Below, in pieces: positions 50,136 through 61,499 of a DNA stretch of 64,000 nucleotides. Below the pieces are notes generated by a model. It was given only the letters and a program-made list of their open reading frames with translations. It had not been told where the DNA came from and did no database searches. The stretch comes from Vanilla planifolia. Taxonomy: Eukaryota > Streptophyta > Magnoliopsida > Asparagales > Orchidaceae. Numbering within the stretch: the first letter of the stretch is position 1; each line of letters opens with the position of its first letter. A program made the position numbers and the translations under genes. Location of the stretch: assembly GCA_023846275.1 (NCBI GenBank), contig CM043868.1:8451653-8515652 (forward strand), given 5' to 3'.

Positions 50136-53100
50136 TGTAAATAAATCTTATTATTTTTGGGATCAAAGATAGGGTTGATCCAATGTCGATGACAAGAGCC
50201 AAAAATAAAGGAAGTTAAGGAGCTAGTCATAAAGAGAATTAAGAGATTATGGAGGCTTTAATCCTTGTGACTATGTGGACTACTTCACCAGTAAACTTGA
50301 AAGCACATGTAATTCTATTAACCCAACAAATATAAGTGTTAATAGAGATGGTGTTAAAAACTCAATCCTCTCAAACCACAACTTTAGAATAAAAATCACC
50401 AAGAAAAAAAGTTTTCTAACCCAAAGATACATAGAGACAAAGATGAGGATTCCATTATTAATCTTGCTTCCTCAATGTATGAGAATTCAAACATCAATTC
50501 AAAGTAGATGCTAAACTTGATCTACAAATTTATGATGGTATGATGGTCATAAAAAAATTATGTCTAATTAGAGTAACTAAAGATTTATTTCTCTCAGTAT
50601 GACTATTCTTTCTCAGACAAAGTAGCACATACTCGATTAAAAATGATGAGCTATATATTGGCCTTGTTGAATGGTCACTTAACAATTGGTTTAGATATAG
50701 AAATAACAAGATACCAATTCAGGTAATTTGAGAAGGCATTTACTCTATGGGATATGTGGAGAAAATGTGAAGGAAGTTGCATAGTCTACAACATCGATAA
50801 AGACAAACGATGGAGAAATATATAATTGAATTTCAAGAAACCATGGCATTAGGGATATTTATTGATGAGATGTAAACTTTAGCTAAATATATCTTAGGTT
50901 TGTATTATCCTATTGCTACAAAACTAACCTTATTCTCTATGTACTCTTTGTTAAAAGCTAGCACATTTTCAATGGCTATTAAAAAGAAGAATCAAAGTAA
51001 AAAGCCAAAGAAAGGGAGTTTAACATTAGAATTAGTACTAATACAAAGAAGTGATAAAGAAGGTAAGAGTGCTTCCTAATAAGGAGGATCACAACCATAA
51101 TAACAAATACTCCATCCACAGGTGGAACTTAAAAAATATTATACCCATTATAAAAAGAAAGGTGACATATAAGAATAATGTTGGATCATTGTTGTAACTA
51201 AAATTTATGATTCTCAAAACTCTACAACTACTAAGTGAGAGTATATCCCTCATGATAAGGCCAAAAGAACTCATGATTAATCTAAATGAAACTATATTAG
51301 GGAGAGAGAAACTCCTTACAATCCACTTCTAAGGAAAATAATTTTTGAATACTATCATTGATTAACATTTAAAAGAATTTGATCTTTGAAAGTCTTATGA
51401 AGAAACTTTACTTAGAAACTGCTCCTCATCCAAGACCCTATTATCTTGGGTTGTTAAAAAATACTCTAAAGCAAGAGTTGAAGGAGAATGCAAGATAAAT
51501 TTTGTAATCATCTAAGAATATAATTTGAAGTTGTATATGAAATGATATAGCTAAATATTTTCCACATCATATTTAGTTGCCCATACTTGTGGGATCGAGA
51601 TGCTGAATATTATAGTTGAGCCCAACAATAAGGATGAATAAAAATTTAGTACAACAAGGGATAAGAAAAAGATAATAATAAATATTATTACTATTGACAA
51701 AACAAAGAGTTTAACAAATACGTGTTAAAATTATGTGTTGTCAATAGTCATACTTGAGAAGTTGAATATTTGTACCAAAAAATGCAATAAACTACCAAGA
51801 CTATTTTAGGAGATATTGAGAGATTATTGCACACTATTTAGTCAAATAAAAGAGCTATCTCTAAAATGGGTTATAGAGCATAAGATTCAACTTTTTATCA
51901 AATTTAATATTTTCAAATATACGTAGGTGTTGTAACTTAGTAGTAAAAAATGAAGTGATTAAGAGGTAAGTCATTGAGTTACTTTAGAATGGAGTACTCT
52001 AGCATAGTAATTCACCATGTGGCTCTCTAGTTGTCTTAGTACCAAAGAAGGATGAAGGTGTACAAATATGTGTGGATATCAAGATTTCAATAAAATCACC
52101 ATTACTAATAGGCAGCCTCTACTTAGAATTAATGATCCCCTAAACTTGCTAAAGAATGCATGAGTATTCACAAAATTAGATCTCAAAGAAAGATACCATC
52201 AATTATGTATTATAGAAGGAGGCACCTTAAAGACTTCTTTTAAGACCTGATGGGATTGTATGAGCTCCTGGTAATGCTATTTGTGTTGTCCAATGCTCCA
52301 ATAATAACACTAATGAAGGATATTCTTCGCCCTTAGAGGAGTTTATAGCAATCTATCTTGACAACATTCTCATTTATATCGATAAACTTAAAGAGTTTGA
52401 TGAGCACCTGAAAAAGGTGTTCAATAGCTTATAGTCCCACAAATTAAAATTGAATGAGAAGAAGTGTGACTATGTAAGGAAAAGCCTTATATATTTGGGA
52501 TTTCAAGTTCATAATGACAAAATAAGTATTGACAAAGACAAAATTATTGCAATTGAAAAATAACTTAAACCTTAAAATATTATGAATGTCAAGGGTTTGC
52601 TTGGAGCTTGTCAAAACTCGAGAAACTTTATTAAAGAATTCTTTGAAATAGCAGCATCATTATGTGACTGGCTCACCAACATCTAAATTTTGAGTGAATA
52701 GAACTATATCAAAAAATATTTCAATAATTAAAAGAGGTCATTTGTAAAGAACTAGTTTTAGCTCTAATAATTCTGCAGCATCTATTTTAGATTTAGGCAG
52801 ATGCATTAAGGTTGGTTATTGGGGCTGTTCTAATGTGGGAAGGCAAGGCTATAGGTTACTATTTTGAATAACTACGAGGAGAGCAAAAGAATTATCTAAT
52901 TTATACCAAAGAGCTTCGAGCTTTAGTTCAAGCTATAAAACATTAGAGGCTATACAAAATTGGAAATGAAATCATAGTATACTCAGATCATTGGCCACTC
53001 CACCATTTGCATACATAATCAAAGGTACAATAAGCATGACACTTGAACTGGACACTATACCTACATCAATTTTTCCTAATTATTCAATACAAGAAGAGCA

Positions 53101-54300
53101 CTTTAAACAAACTTATAAATATGTTTTTATACCTCCTTTAATCTTATTATGCTTAATAACTATTATGCAAATACAACCTATGAAACTTCAAGATTATTTT
53201 ATGATTATCTTGATTTTATAGAAATTTATAAAGAGACAAAATGTGGTAAACACTTTAAGTATATTATAAAAAATGAAGTGTTCTACCGAGAAAAAACATT
53301 GTGTATACCCTAGTATAGTGATAAAAAATGCTGGATGCATGAGGCTTATACTTCTAAACTCTCAAGACATTTTAGAGTCACAAAAACCATCCTAAATTTA
53401 TAAAGGTATGCTTATTAGCCCCACATGTATTGAAATATCGAGAAATTTATTAACTAGTGTACACATTGTTGTGCAACAAAACTTTCAAATTATGAGCGAA
53501 GACTATGTAGGCCATTACCAGTATTGATGAGCCTTTAAAATAATATCTAAATAGATTTTATCATTGGAGTACCAACAACTCAATGGGGACATAACTATCC
53601 ATTCATAGTGATAGATAGATTTTCTAAGATGGTCATCCTTATGCCAAGCATACAAGTGGTTCCAAGTGAATAAGCAATTATTCTTTTCTTCTAAAATGTG
53701 GGGGTATATTTTGGTTTAGCATTCTCCATAGTATCAAATCTAGATACTCCATTCTTGAGCAAATTCTAGTGAGTACTATGGGGAATAATGGATATCACTT
53801 TGATGTGAAGTATGGTCTTCCATCTATAAATAGATAGACAAATTGAAATGATAAATAAGATAATTATTCATCTACTTAGAAGTTATAATATATATCACTA
53901 AAAAACACGAGATGAGAGCATTGCATATATACATTTTGCATAAAATGCGTTGTGCATGGTCTGACATCAATGTCCTTTTGAAGCTTGTATAGGATTTGTA
54001 CCACAAAGCCTATCAGAATTGGAATTCAAGATACTAGAAAAGTAAGAAACTAGAAGGAGTGTTCAAACAAAAGCAAAAAAAAATTATAGAAAAAATACAA
54101 GAAATACATCCAATGTTGAATAACTACTCAAATTATGGAGGAAGTATAAGAAATGATCTGACTAAAATAGAGTTAAAAAGAAGTTCATAAAAGGTAACCT
54201 TATTTAGCTTCATATTAGTAAGAAAAAATTGAAAAAAGATAGCAAGATGTTGACTAATATAGTATGGTCCTTTCAAAATAATACGAATGATCAATGATAA
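50136..54300 (+). mobile_element. Ty3/gypsy fossil 5, Reina-like chromovirus
   Basis: Parts in order on the plus strand. A gag leader with DPMSMTRAKNKG ('PMTRAK'-type start) lies near 50.18-50.21 kb. Gag (about 50.6-51.0 kb) shows EKYIIEFQETMALGIFIDEM. A protease/linker region (about 51.4-51.7 kb) ends in a 'D-I-LGNPYLWDRDA'-like stretch. Reverse transcriptase (about 51.9-52.6 kb) has ITNRQPLLRINDPLNLLKNA and VFTKLDLKERYHQL. RNase H (about 52.75-53.02 kb) has LVIGAVLMWEGKAIGYYFE and IVYSDHWPL. Integrase (about 53.3-54.0 kb) includes GHNYPFIVIDRFSKMVILMP and a 'KLSNYERRL-RPLPV' stretch resembling the 'KPSNRKLGLYTPLPVPS' of Reina-type elements. The copy is moderately old and among the better preserved here, but it has dozens of breaks and is inactive. 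Confidence 0.88.
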
Positions 54301-55655
54301 TGTTAATCAATTTTAGATATCAACATATATAGAAATGTATTCGGTTGTGAGTTTTGATAACCAAAAGAAGTTTGAGCCATCTATACTCAATGAAGAATCT
54401 AAAAAAGACTTATCACTAATCAATGACTTGGTCATGAATGATAACAAGATCTTAAATGAAGATAAACTCCTTGAGAAAAGAATGACACTTAAGTCTCACT
54501 AAATCTTATATGTAACAAAATGTATTATACATTCTCTTACCAAAATAAGGAAACATAATAAATATCTTCTCCTTGTGTTGCTTGAGCATCCGTTTCTCTT
54601 AGCATCAGTTATAGTCATTACTCAAACACCTCCATTAAGCTCCTTAAGTCAATTTATCAAAGTCTCCAAATAAATACCTATGTACTATTATGATGCATGA
54701 ACTAAGAAAACTTAAGAGAGCTATTAGATAATACAATGATTTTATTGTAATCAAGCTAGTAGTACAATGACCAATAATATAATATGCATTTCATTACACA
54801 TTAAGAAAATATGTAATAAGGTTCATAGTCAACTTCCCAGAAATCGATATTATTCTCATATCTAGAGTTGAATTATTACAAGGACTTCCATGAGCTTCAT
54901 CAAACTAAAAGCTTCTTTTTTACCTTGATTCCATTATACAAAATACATAAATAAAAAAGTCACAATTTTGAGATTTTTAGAAGCTCAGCCATATGATTCT
55001 TTCACATTCCAACACAATAGAATATAATCTATTCCAATTCTTTTGTGAAATGCTAAAAGCCTCCTTTACACAATAAAAAACCCATTTATATTTGTCAATT
55101 TAGATTATTTGCATTCTTGTCCATTCTTATGCCTTACAGCTTTTCAAATGGACAAAACCATTTATTTCTTTCATTTTAACTCACCATACTTCAGTTAACT
55201 AAAGCCAACAACATGCTTAATATTCCTTTAAATTGCCTCACAAATTCCACAATTAGTGATTGCTATTTCAAATGGTTTCAATCATCAATTTATGCTAAGG
55301 ATAAATAGGATTTTCAAAAATTAGGAGACACTATAATTTAAAAAAATATTAAGCTAAATTTAATTTCTCAAATATTTTAATGTAAATAATCATTAAAAAT
55401 TATCCAATAAATTTTGAAAATAATGACTCATAGAAGTTTAGCATCCTTAAAATCTTTGTAATTTTTTTAATATTTAAGAAGTTTTTTCTTTAAAAATAAT
55501 ATTTCTTTTGTAAATATGGCATTCTAAAATGTCAAATTTCTATAAACTTTATACGAATAAACTCTAAATAAAGTGCAATATTTTTATTATAATTTTTAAA
55601 TTATTTAAATAATTTTAATATTATTTTTGAAAAATATTTATAATAATATTTTTCT
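54301..55655. other. Tail of fossil 5 and unassigned AT-rich DNA
   Basis: The first about 250 bases may still belong to the post-integrase region of fossil 5. The rest should hold its 3' LTR, but no convincing match to 49.7-50.1 kb was found by eye. From 55.3 kb the sequence is almost wholly A/T, and no gene is seen. Confidence 0.4.
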
Positions 55656-55659
55656 ATAA

Positions 55660-56785
55660 CTTTGATTTTTTTACAAATTTAATTCAAAATTGCATGATAT
55701 TACAAAAATATGTTCTTAATAATTTGATTTTCTTTATTTAATATTTCCTTTTCTTCTTATTGGTGTCCCATTTTCTTAGGAGGTATAATTATTCATAAAA
55801 TTTCAATAATTTATAATAACTTATAAAATTTTATAAAACTATTATTTTAATCAAATTCATACTTTCATTGATAATAATAATCTCCTCCCTGTAATCTATA
55901 ATCCATCACTCAATAGACCTAATTATTAATTTTTATTGGAGATAATTAAAAATTTCTTAATATAATTTCGTTAAATATTATTCGCACATCTAAGATATTA
56001 CAATGTTAGTTATAGATAACATAAACAATAGTTATATGCCATGTTAAGATATTGGTATAAGAAACCTTCACTAAGATGACTTGTTTGGTCATTTAGAGAA
56101 GTTAGATGGAAATATTGTTGGGATTAATAAGATAATGATGCCACTAGAGAACCCAACTACATAGGTGAAAACAATGCTCCAATGGTAACCCACCAAGTGG
56201 TTAGCATTCCTCTTGTTAAAAGACAAGAGTTTCATTTCTAATAGATATATGAGGTATAAGAATTAGGTTTTAACTAGGCTATAAAGGTAATGATGTGAAG
56301 AATCTTTTATCGCACCATTATAATTCCAAAAGATGTTAGATAGGCATGATATAGAAAGGAGAGAGGCCTCACACATGGATGGTGGGAATCAAGACATGCT
56401 TCTATCATTTGTTGGTGACATAGGAAGTTAGTTCCTTAACAACTAGATCATTCACTCCTTCTAAGGTAGGATGATGAACAATAAGAGCATGAATCGAGTA
56501 CATCAAGACTAAATTAAAAACTTAACTAGCCAAAGCATACAAGGCCAAAAAGGACCTATGATAACTCTATTTGAGAGCTCTCTTAGCATTGAGGGGATCT
56601 TATAAGGGCCAAGGGATCTAATTTAAGGAGGGAAAGTTGAAAGGTTCTCACCAATAAGGAGGGCTTATGGTGCCCTTAGGGAACATTAAGTGAGGGCTCT
56701 ACTCAATAAAGAAAGACATAAGGCCACCACTACAACACACTGGGGGTCTACAATTATCCTGAGGATCCTCTTGAATGGCATAACA
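55660..56785 (+). repeat. Direct tandem duplication, unit 1
   Basis: This is the left unit of a two-unit direct repeat. CATGATATTA at 55693 matches CATGATATTA at 56819 (offset 1126). GAGGATCCTC at 56761 matches GAGGATTCTC at 57851 (offset 1090). The 36-base difference comes from about 40 bases (around 55.97-56.01 kb, 'AAATATTATTCGCACATC' and on) absent from unit 2. Long stretches are nearly identical, for example CCACCAAGTGGTTAGCATTC and GGTATAAGAATTAGGTTTTA, so the duplication is younger than most of the surrounding elements. No coding domain is visible. Confidence 0.9.
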
Positions 56786-57865
56786 TCAATTTTTTGTGAC
56801 CAATTTAAATCAAAATTTCATGATATTATAAAAATATGTTCTTAATAATTTTATTTTCTTTATTTAATATTTCCTTTGCTTCTCATTGGTGTCCTATTTC
56901 TTTAGAAGGTATAATTATTCATAAAATATCAAAATTTATAATAACTTAAAAAATTTTCTAATATTATTATTTTAATCAAAATTCATTCTTTCATTGATAA
57001 TACCAATATCCTCCCTCCTTTAATCTATAATCCATCACTCGATAGACATAATTATCAATTTTTATTAGAGATAATGGAATGTTTCTTAATATAATTTAGT
57101 TATAGATAACATAAACCATAGTAATATCCCATGTTGAGATATTAGTATAGGAAACCTTGACTAAGATGACTTGTTTGGTCATTTAGAGAAGTCAAATGAA
57201 AATATTGTTGGGATTAATAAGACAATGATGCCACTAGAGGACCCAACTACATAGGTGAAAACAATGCTCCAATGGTAACCCACCAAGTGGTTAGCATTCC
57301 TCTTGTTAAAAGACAAGAGTTTTATTTCTAACAGATAGATGAGGTATAAGAATTAGGTTTTAACTAGGCTATGAAGGTAAGATGTGAAGAATCTTTTATC
57401 GCACCATTATAATTCCAAAACATGTTAGATGGGTATGATATGGAAAGGGGAGAGGCCTCACACATGGGTGGTGGGAATTAAGACGTGCTTCTATCATTCG
57501 TTGGTGACATAGGAAGTTAGTTCCTTAACAACTAGATCATTCACTCCTTCTAAGGTAGGATGATGAACAATAGGAGCATGAATAGTGTCCATCAAGACTA
57601 AATTAAAAACTTAACTAACCAAAGCATACAAGGCCAAAAATGACCTATGATAACTCTATTTGAGAGATCTCTTAGCATATAGGGGATCCTATATGGACCA
57701 AGGGATCTAATTTAAGGAGGGAAAGTTGAAAGGTTCTCACCAATAAGGAGGGCTTATGGTGCCCTTTAGGGAACATTAAGTGGGGGCTCTACTCAATAAA
57801 GAAAGACATAAGGCCATTACTACACTACATTAGGGGTCTGTAATGGCCCTGAGGATTCTCGGTTC
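56786..57865 (+). repeat. Direct tandem duplication, unit 2
   Basis: This is the right unit of the repeat, about 1.08 kb long. Its central part (57.33-57.62 kb) also resembles 31.63-31.95 kb of repeat R. Its left part (56.91-57.08 kb) resembles 38.80-39.04 kb. Each unit therefore joins sequence that occurs separately elsewhere in the window. Confidence 0.9.
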
Positions 57866-58440
57866 GTCTAGTAGGGTAAGGATGGGAATAACCTCAAAAT
57901 GGTAAGGGAGAAAGGGTGGGGGGGGTAAACGATGCAGCCTATTCAGAATAATTGGAAATGCAATATGTAGAAGAAATAAGAGCAACCCTGCCACGATAAA
58001 TGTGGGCAATGGTGATGTTTGGATGACTATGTAACCATTCATGCCCCCACTTCCTATATTTTCAAAAATACTAACTAAACTAAAGGGGCAATTAGAGGTG
58101 ATGTAGTAAACTAACATACATTAAAAGTAGATTAAGGATAGCTCCTCGCACTCAAAATATTGAAAGAACCTCTCACAACAACCTTCAACCCATACTTAAA
58201 TTGAAAGAGGTTTGCTTGGGTCAACCCAGACAAAAAAAAGGAAAATGAGGCATTCTTTAGGTTTGTGATGACAAAGTCTATTGTGAGAGGAATGTCAGCT
58301 CTACCCCTAATATGAAGGACACCTGACTCATCCTAGTAGTACAACAAAAAACTAAGAAGAAGAATTTAAATAATCATAAAAATCAATGTCACTTTATTAA
58401 GAAAATATTTTGGGGACAACTACTTGTGACTTAGATCCTA
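57866..58440. other. Unassigned, less AT-rich sequence
   Basis: It contains a G-run (about 57918-57925). A 95-codon minus-strand frame at 57830-58117 (MLVYYITSNCPFSLVSIFEN at its start) has no family I recognise and overlaps the end of the tandem duplication. It sits between repeat units and is more likely part of the same non-coding element than a gene. Confidence 0.4.
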
Positions 58441-59860
58441 CACTACTATCACCCAAGGACCTCTATCACATTGTATACCTATTCTCTCTATGATCAAATT
58501 GTAGATGCATATACTTTGGTTCCAATTTCATTACTAAAAAACCAAAAACTTGAATCACACCCACAAAATAACCACAAAAAAAGCAAGAGAAGGCACTATA
58601 AAAGAATAATGAGACATAGATCTACTTAAGAGATGCTTGAAGAAGCTTTGGTTATAAATCAATCACCTAAATTGAAGCTTCAATCTAACACAACATCCCA
58701 TCCTTGAAGATTGAGGTTGCGTCTTACTAATGATGCAACAAAGTATTACGACAACCAAAATCACCAAGCCAAGTACAAGATCACTCTGCTTTACCTCGAG
58801 GACATAGAAAGTGGGTGGGTGGGAAAATGAGCACTAACATAACTAATCTGACATTAGGGACATACATATCATCAAAAAACTCTCAAATTAGGATGTTTAC
58901 AAAAAGTACTCCAGACTTGAGAATCTTTCAAAACCCTTGAGGAGCAAAATGTCAAAAAAAAGTTGGTAATAATAAAACAATAACATTAAATTCAAATTAT
59001 TTATTTAAAATTTGGGTAATACAATTTTTATCAAAAATTGATATTTAACATTTCTTTTATGGATGTAGTTTTATTTGTTTTTAAGATTTTTCTACGGTCG
59101 ATTCGATTTGATATTTAATAATAACATGACAGCCATGAAATGACCCTTCGTAAGACACGTGACAGACTAAGGCCTTTTCCGTAAACAAGCTTCCAATTAA
59201 TCATTATTACAGTCAAATCAGAACTATATGGACAATTTGAACAATCAAATAAAATGACAAAAGTTAGATACAATTAATATTTTAATAACTTTTTGAAAAT
59301 CAAAAACTGTTTTTAAAAATTTTGTATAATATGCTCCATTTGATTGATTGATGGACACTTAACAGCTATATTTAAAGAATTTAAATTTTTAAAGTGATAA
59401 TCCGAGTTTAATTTTATTTGTGAGAAACGCTTTGTTTGGTAAAATTGTAAAATCATTCAATAGAAATATTTAGAAATAATTTTTTTTTAATTCAAAGTAA
59501 TTAATCAATTTTTTAATTAAAATTTTATTTCTTCTCATAAAAGATTATTTCATATATTTTTTAACATCTATATTTTAATTCTTTTTTTTCCAGACTAACA
59601 AGTTACGTGCTCACAACGAATGCTTCATTTGGAATAATGTTTATTGAGCAATTAAAATTTTGGATTTAAAAATATTATTTGAAGTATCATTAGAAAGTTA
59701 TGTGTTTAATTAATATATTACTAAAGTTAATTTTTAATTTTTTGAGAGATAGAATTATCTTTTCTTTTAATATTATTTTTTATTTTTCAAATTAAAAATA
59801 TGTGTTTTAAAATATGGTTGAACAAATGATCGATTGCATTTTAAAATAATATGTTAAAAT
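58440..59860. repeat. Non-coding interspersed repeat R, copy 2
   Basis: It is collinear with 32.23-33.5 kb. CTCTATGATCAAATTGTAGATG (read as short words) faces CTTTGTGATCTAATTGTAAGTG. TTTTATTTGTTTTTAAGATT and CATGACAGCCATGAAATGACCC face their counterparts near 32.40 and 32.47 kb. TTTTGTATAATATGCTCCATT faces the block at 32.63 kb. It lies just right of the tandem duplication, whose units match the part of copy 1 immediately left of this block. The two loci therefore share one overall order. Confidence 0.72.
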
Positions 59861-60706
59861 TTATGTTTGGAAATGATATCCAAGGAACCATACAAGTTAA
59901 GATTTTTTATGATTTTATATATCACACAACATTTTATCTATCCTCCAATGAAAATAATCCCAAAGTTTAGTTCACTCTCAAATTCGATTGGTAAGTCGAA
60001 GAAACACATCAAAATATCTGACAACTAATTTGATGTTAATTAGATCGTCCAATGTTTTAATCTAATAAATAGAAAATGTTTCATCATATTGAGTTTTTGT
60101 TAGCTAAACATTTGGTTGCTAATAGCTGTCTAATGAACAATTTGATGGCACATTCAATAGTAAATCATACCATTTGATGGAGATTTATGAAAATTAAATT
60201 GAAAATAAGTTTCTATTGGAGGGTAATTAGCTAATGAAAAGCTTGAAAATCATAAGGTGAAATTAAAATTTCTATTAGAAGCTTATTAAATGATCTAATG
60301 ATAGTTCAAAGAATTGGGCAACATCAAAATATACGAATTTGCCCATTAGACCATTCAATGATATTTGATGTCTAGTTTGACTTGAAATTTACAGGAAAAT
60401 ATATGAGCTTTATTTTTTCTCATTGGACTATTTAATTTGAGAAGATTAAAAAATGGTGTAAGACTATAATTATAAGAAAAAGTGTATAATTAGTTTTTTA
60501 ATGACAAAGCAAAGTTTATATTTTGAGGTAAGAATATAATATTATTTTGATTTCATTTAAAAAAAATATAAAATTTGCCAAAATTGTATCAAATATCAAG
60601 ATAAATATACTGTTGAGAAAGTTCATAAAGAATAAACTTATTAGTTCATATATTATAATTTTTAGAACTCATTTTGATTTATTATGAATTAAGAAAGATA
60701 AACTGA

Positions 60707-60709
<3 letters not shown>

Positions 60710-60792
<83 letters not shown>
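60710..60792. repeat. (TA)n microsatellite
   Basis: A pure TA run of about 82 bases. Confidence 0.98.
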
Positions 60793-60794
<2 letters not shown>

Positions 60795-60906
60795 TTGAGC
60801 TTATCCAAGTTCTTTACTATAGTTGCTTATAGGAAAATCTTTTAAAAGTTTCAAAAAATGAGATGAGATAAGAGGAATTGATGGAGAGAAGTAGTAATGA
60901 GAGAAA

Positions 60907-60919
60907 GGGGGGGGGGGGG
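60907..60919. repeat. Poly(G) run
   Basis: A run of 13 G residues inside a GAGA-rich purine tract, unusual in such AT-rich surroundings. Its length is likely to be error-prone in sequencing. Confidence 0.9.
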
Positions 60920-61499
60920 TAAGAGAGAAGAGAGAGAGAAAGAGGAAAAGGATGACATTAAGCCAAAGGAGAGTAATAACAAAGGAATGCAGAAGACTTG
61001 TAGTTGAGTAGTAATAAGAGAAAGAATGACTAAAAAAAAGCTTGAAAAAGTTGTGCTTGAACAAATTCCAACTCCTTGAACACCATTTATGTGATGTTTT
61101 GATGTTTAAAAGACGTTATGAAACTTTAGTCTTATCATTTTAGATATGTTAGAAATTTAATGAGAATGGACTATTGATCCTATGCCTTATAAGGTTTAAT
61201 GGTTACAAAAATAAGTAATTGTGAGTTAATCTTTGAGATATATAAGAATATAATCATAAAGGTTAAAGAAGATGGAGCAATTCAGATGGTTAAAATGTTG
61301 AACCTTCACTCAGTAACTTGTAACACATAGGATTGTATTCATTTAACTTGCTCATGAGACATCATTTTGTACTATTAGTGTGCAGATTAAATACAAAGCT
61401 TTAAGTCCACTTGGTTTTTTTACACATTTGATTATAATTAATATTAAACTTTGTTTGACTATAAAGACACATGAATTCTAATTGTTAATTAATAATTAA

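Noticed and set aside
57830-58117. Minus-strand 95-codon hydrophobic frame
   Set aside because: There is no recognisable family. It overlaps the end of the tandem repeat unit, and its Pro run comes from a G-run. It is kept only as a remark.
60801-61064. Minus-strand 87-codon frame rich in Ser, Phe, Leu and Pro
   Set aside because: It is low-complexity translation of a purine-rich tract with a 13-G run.
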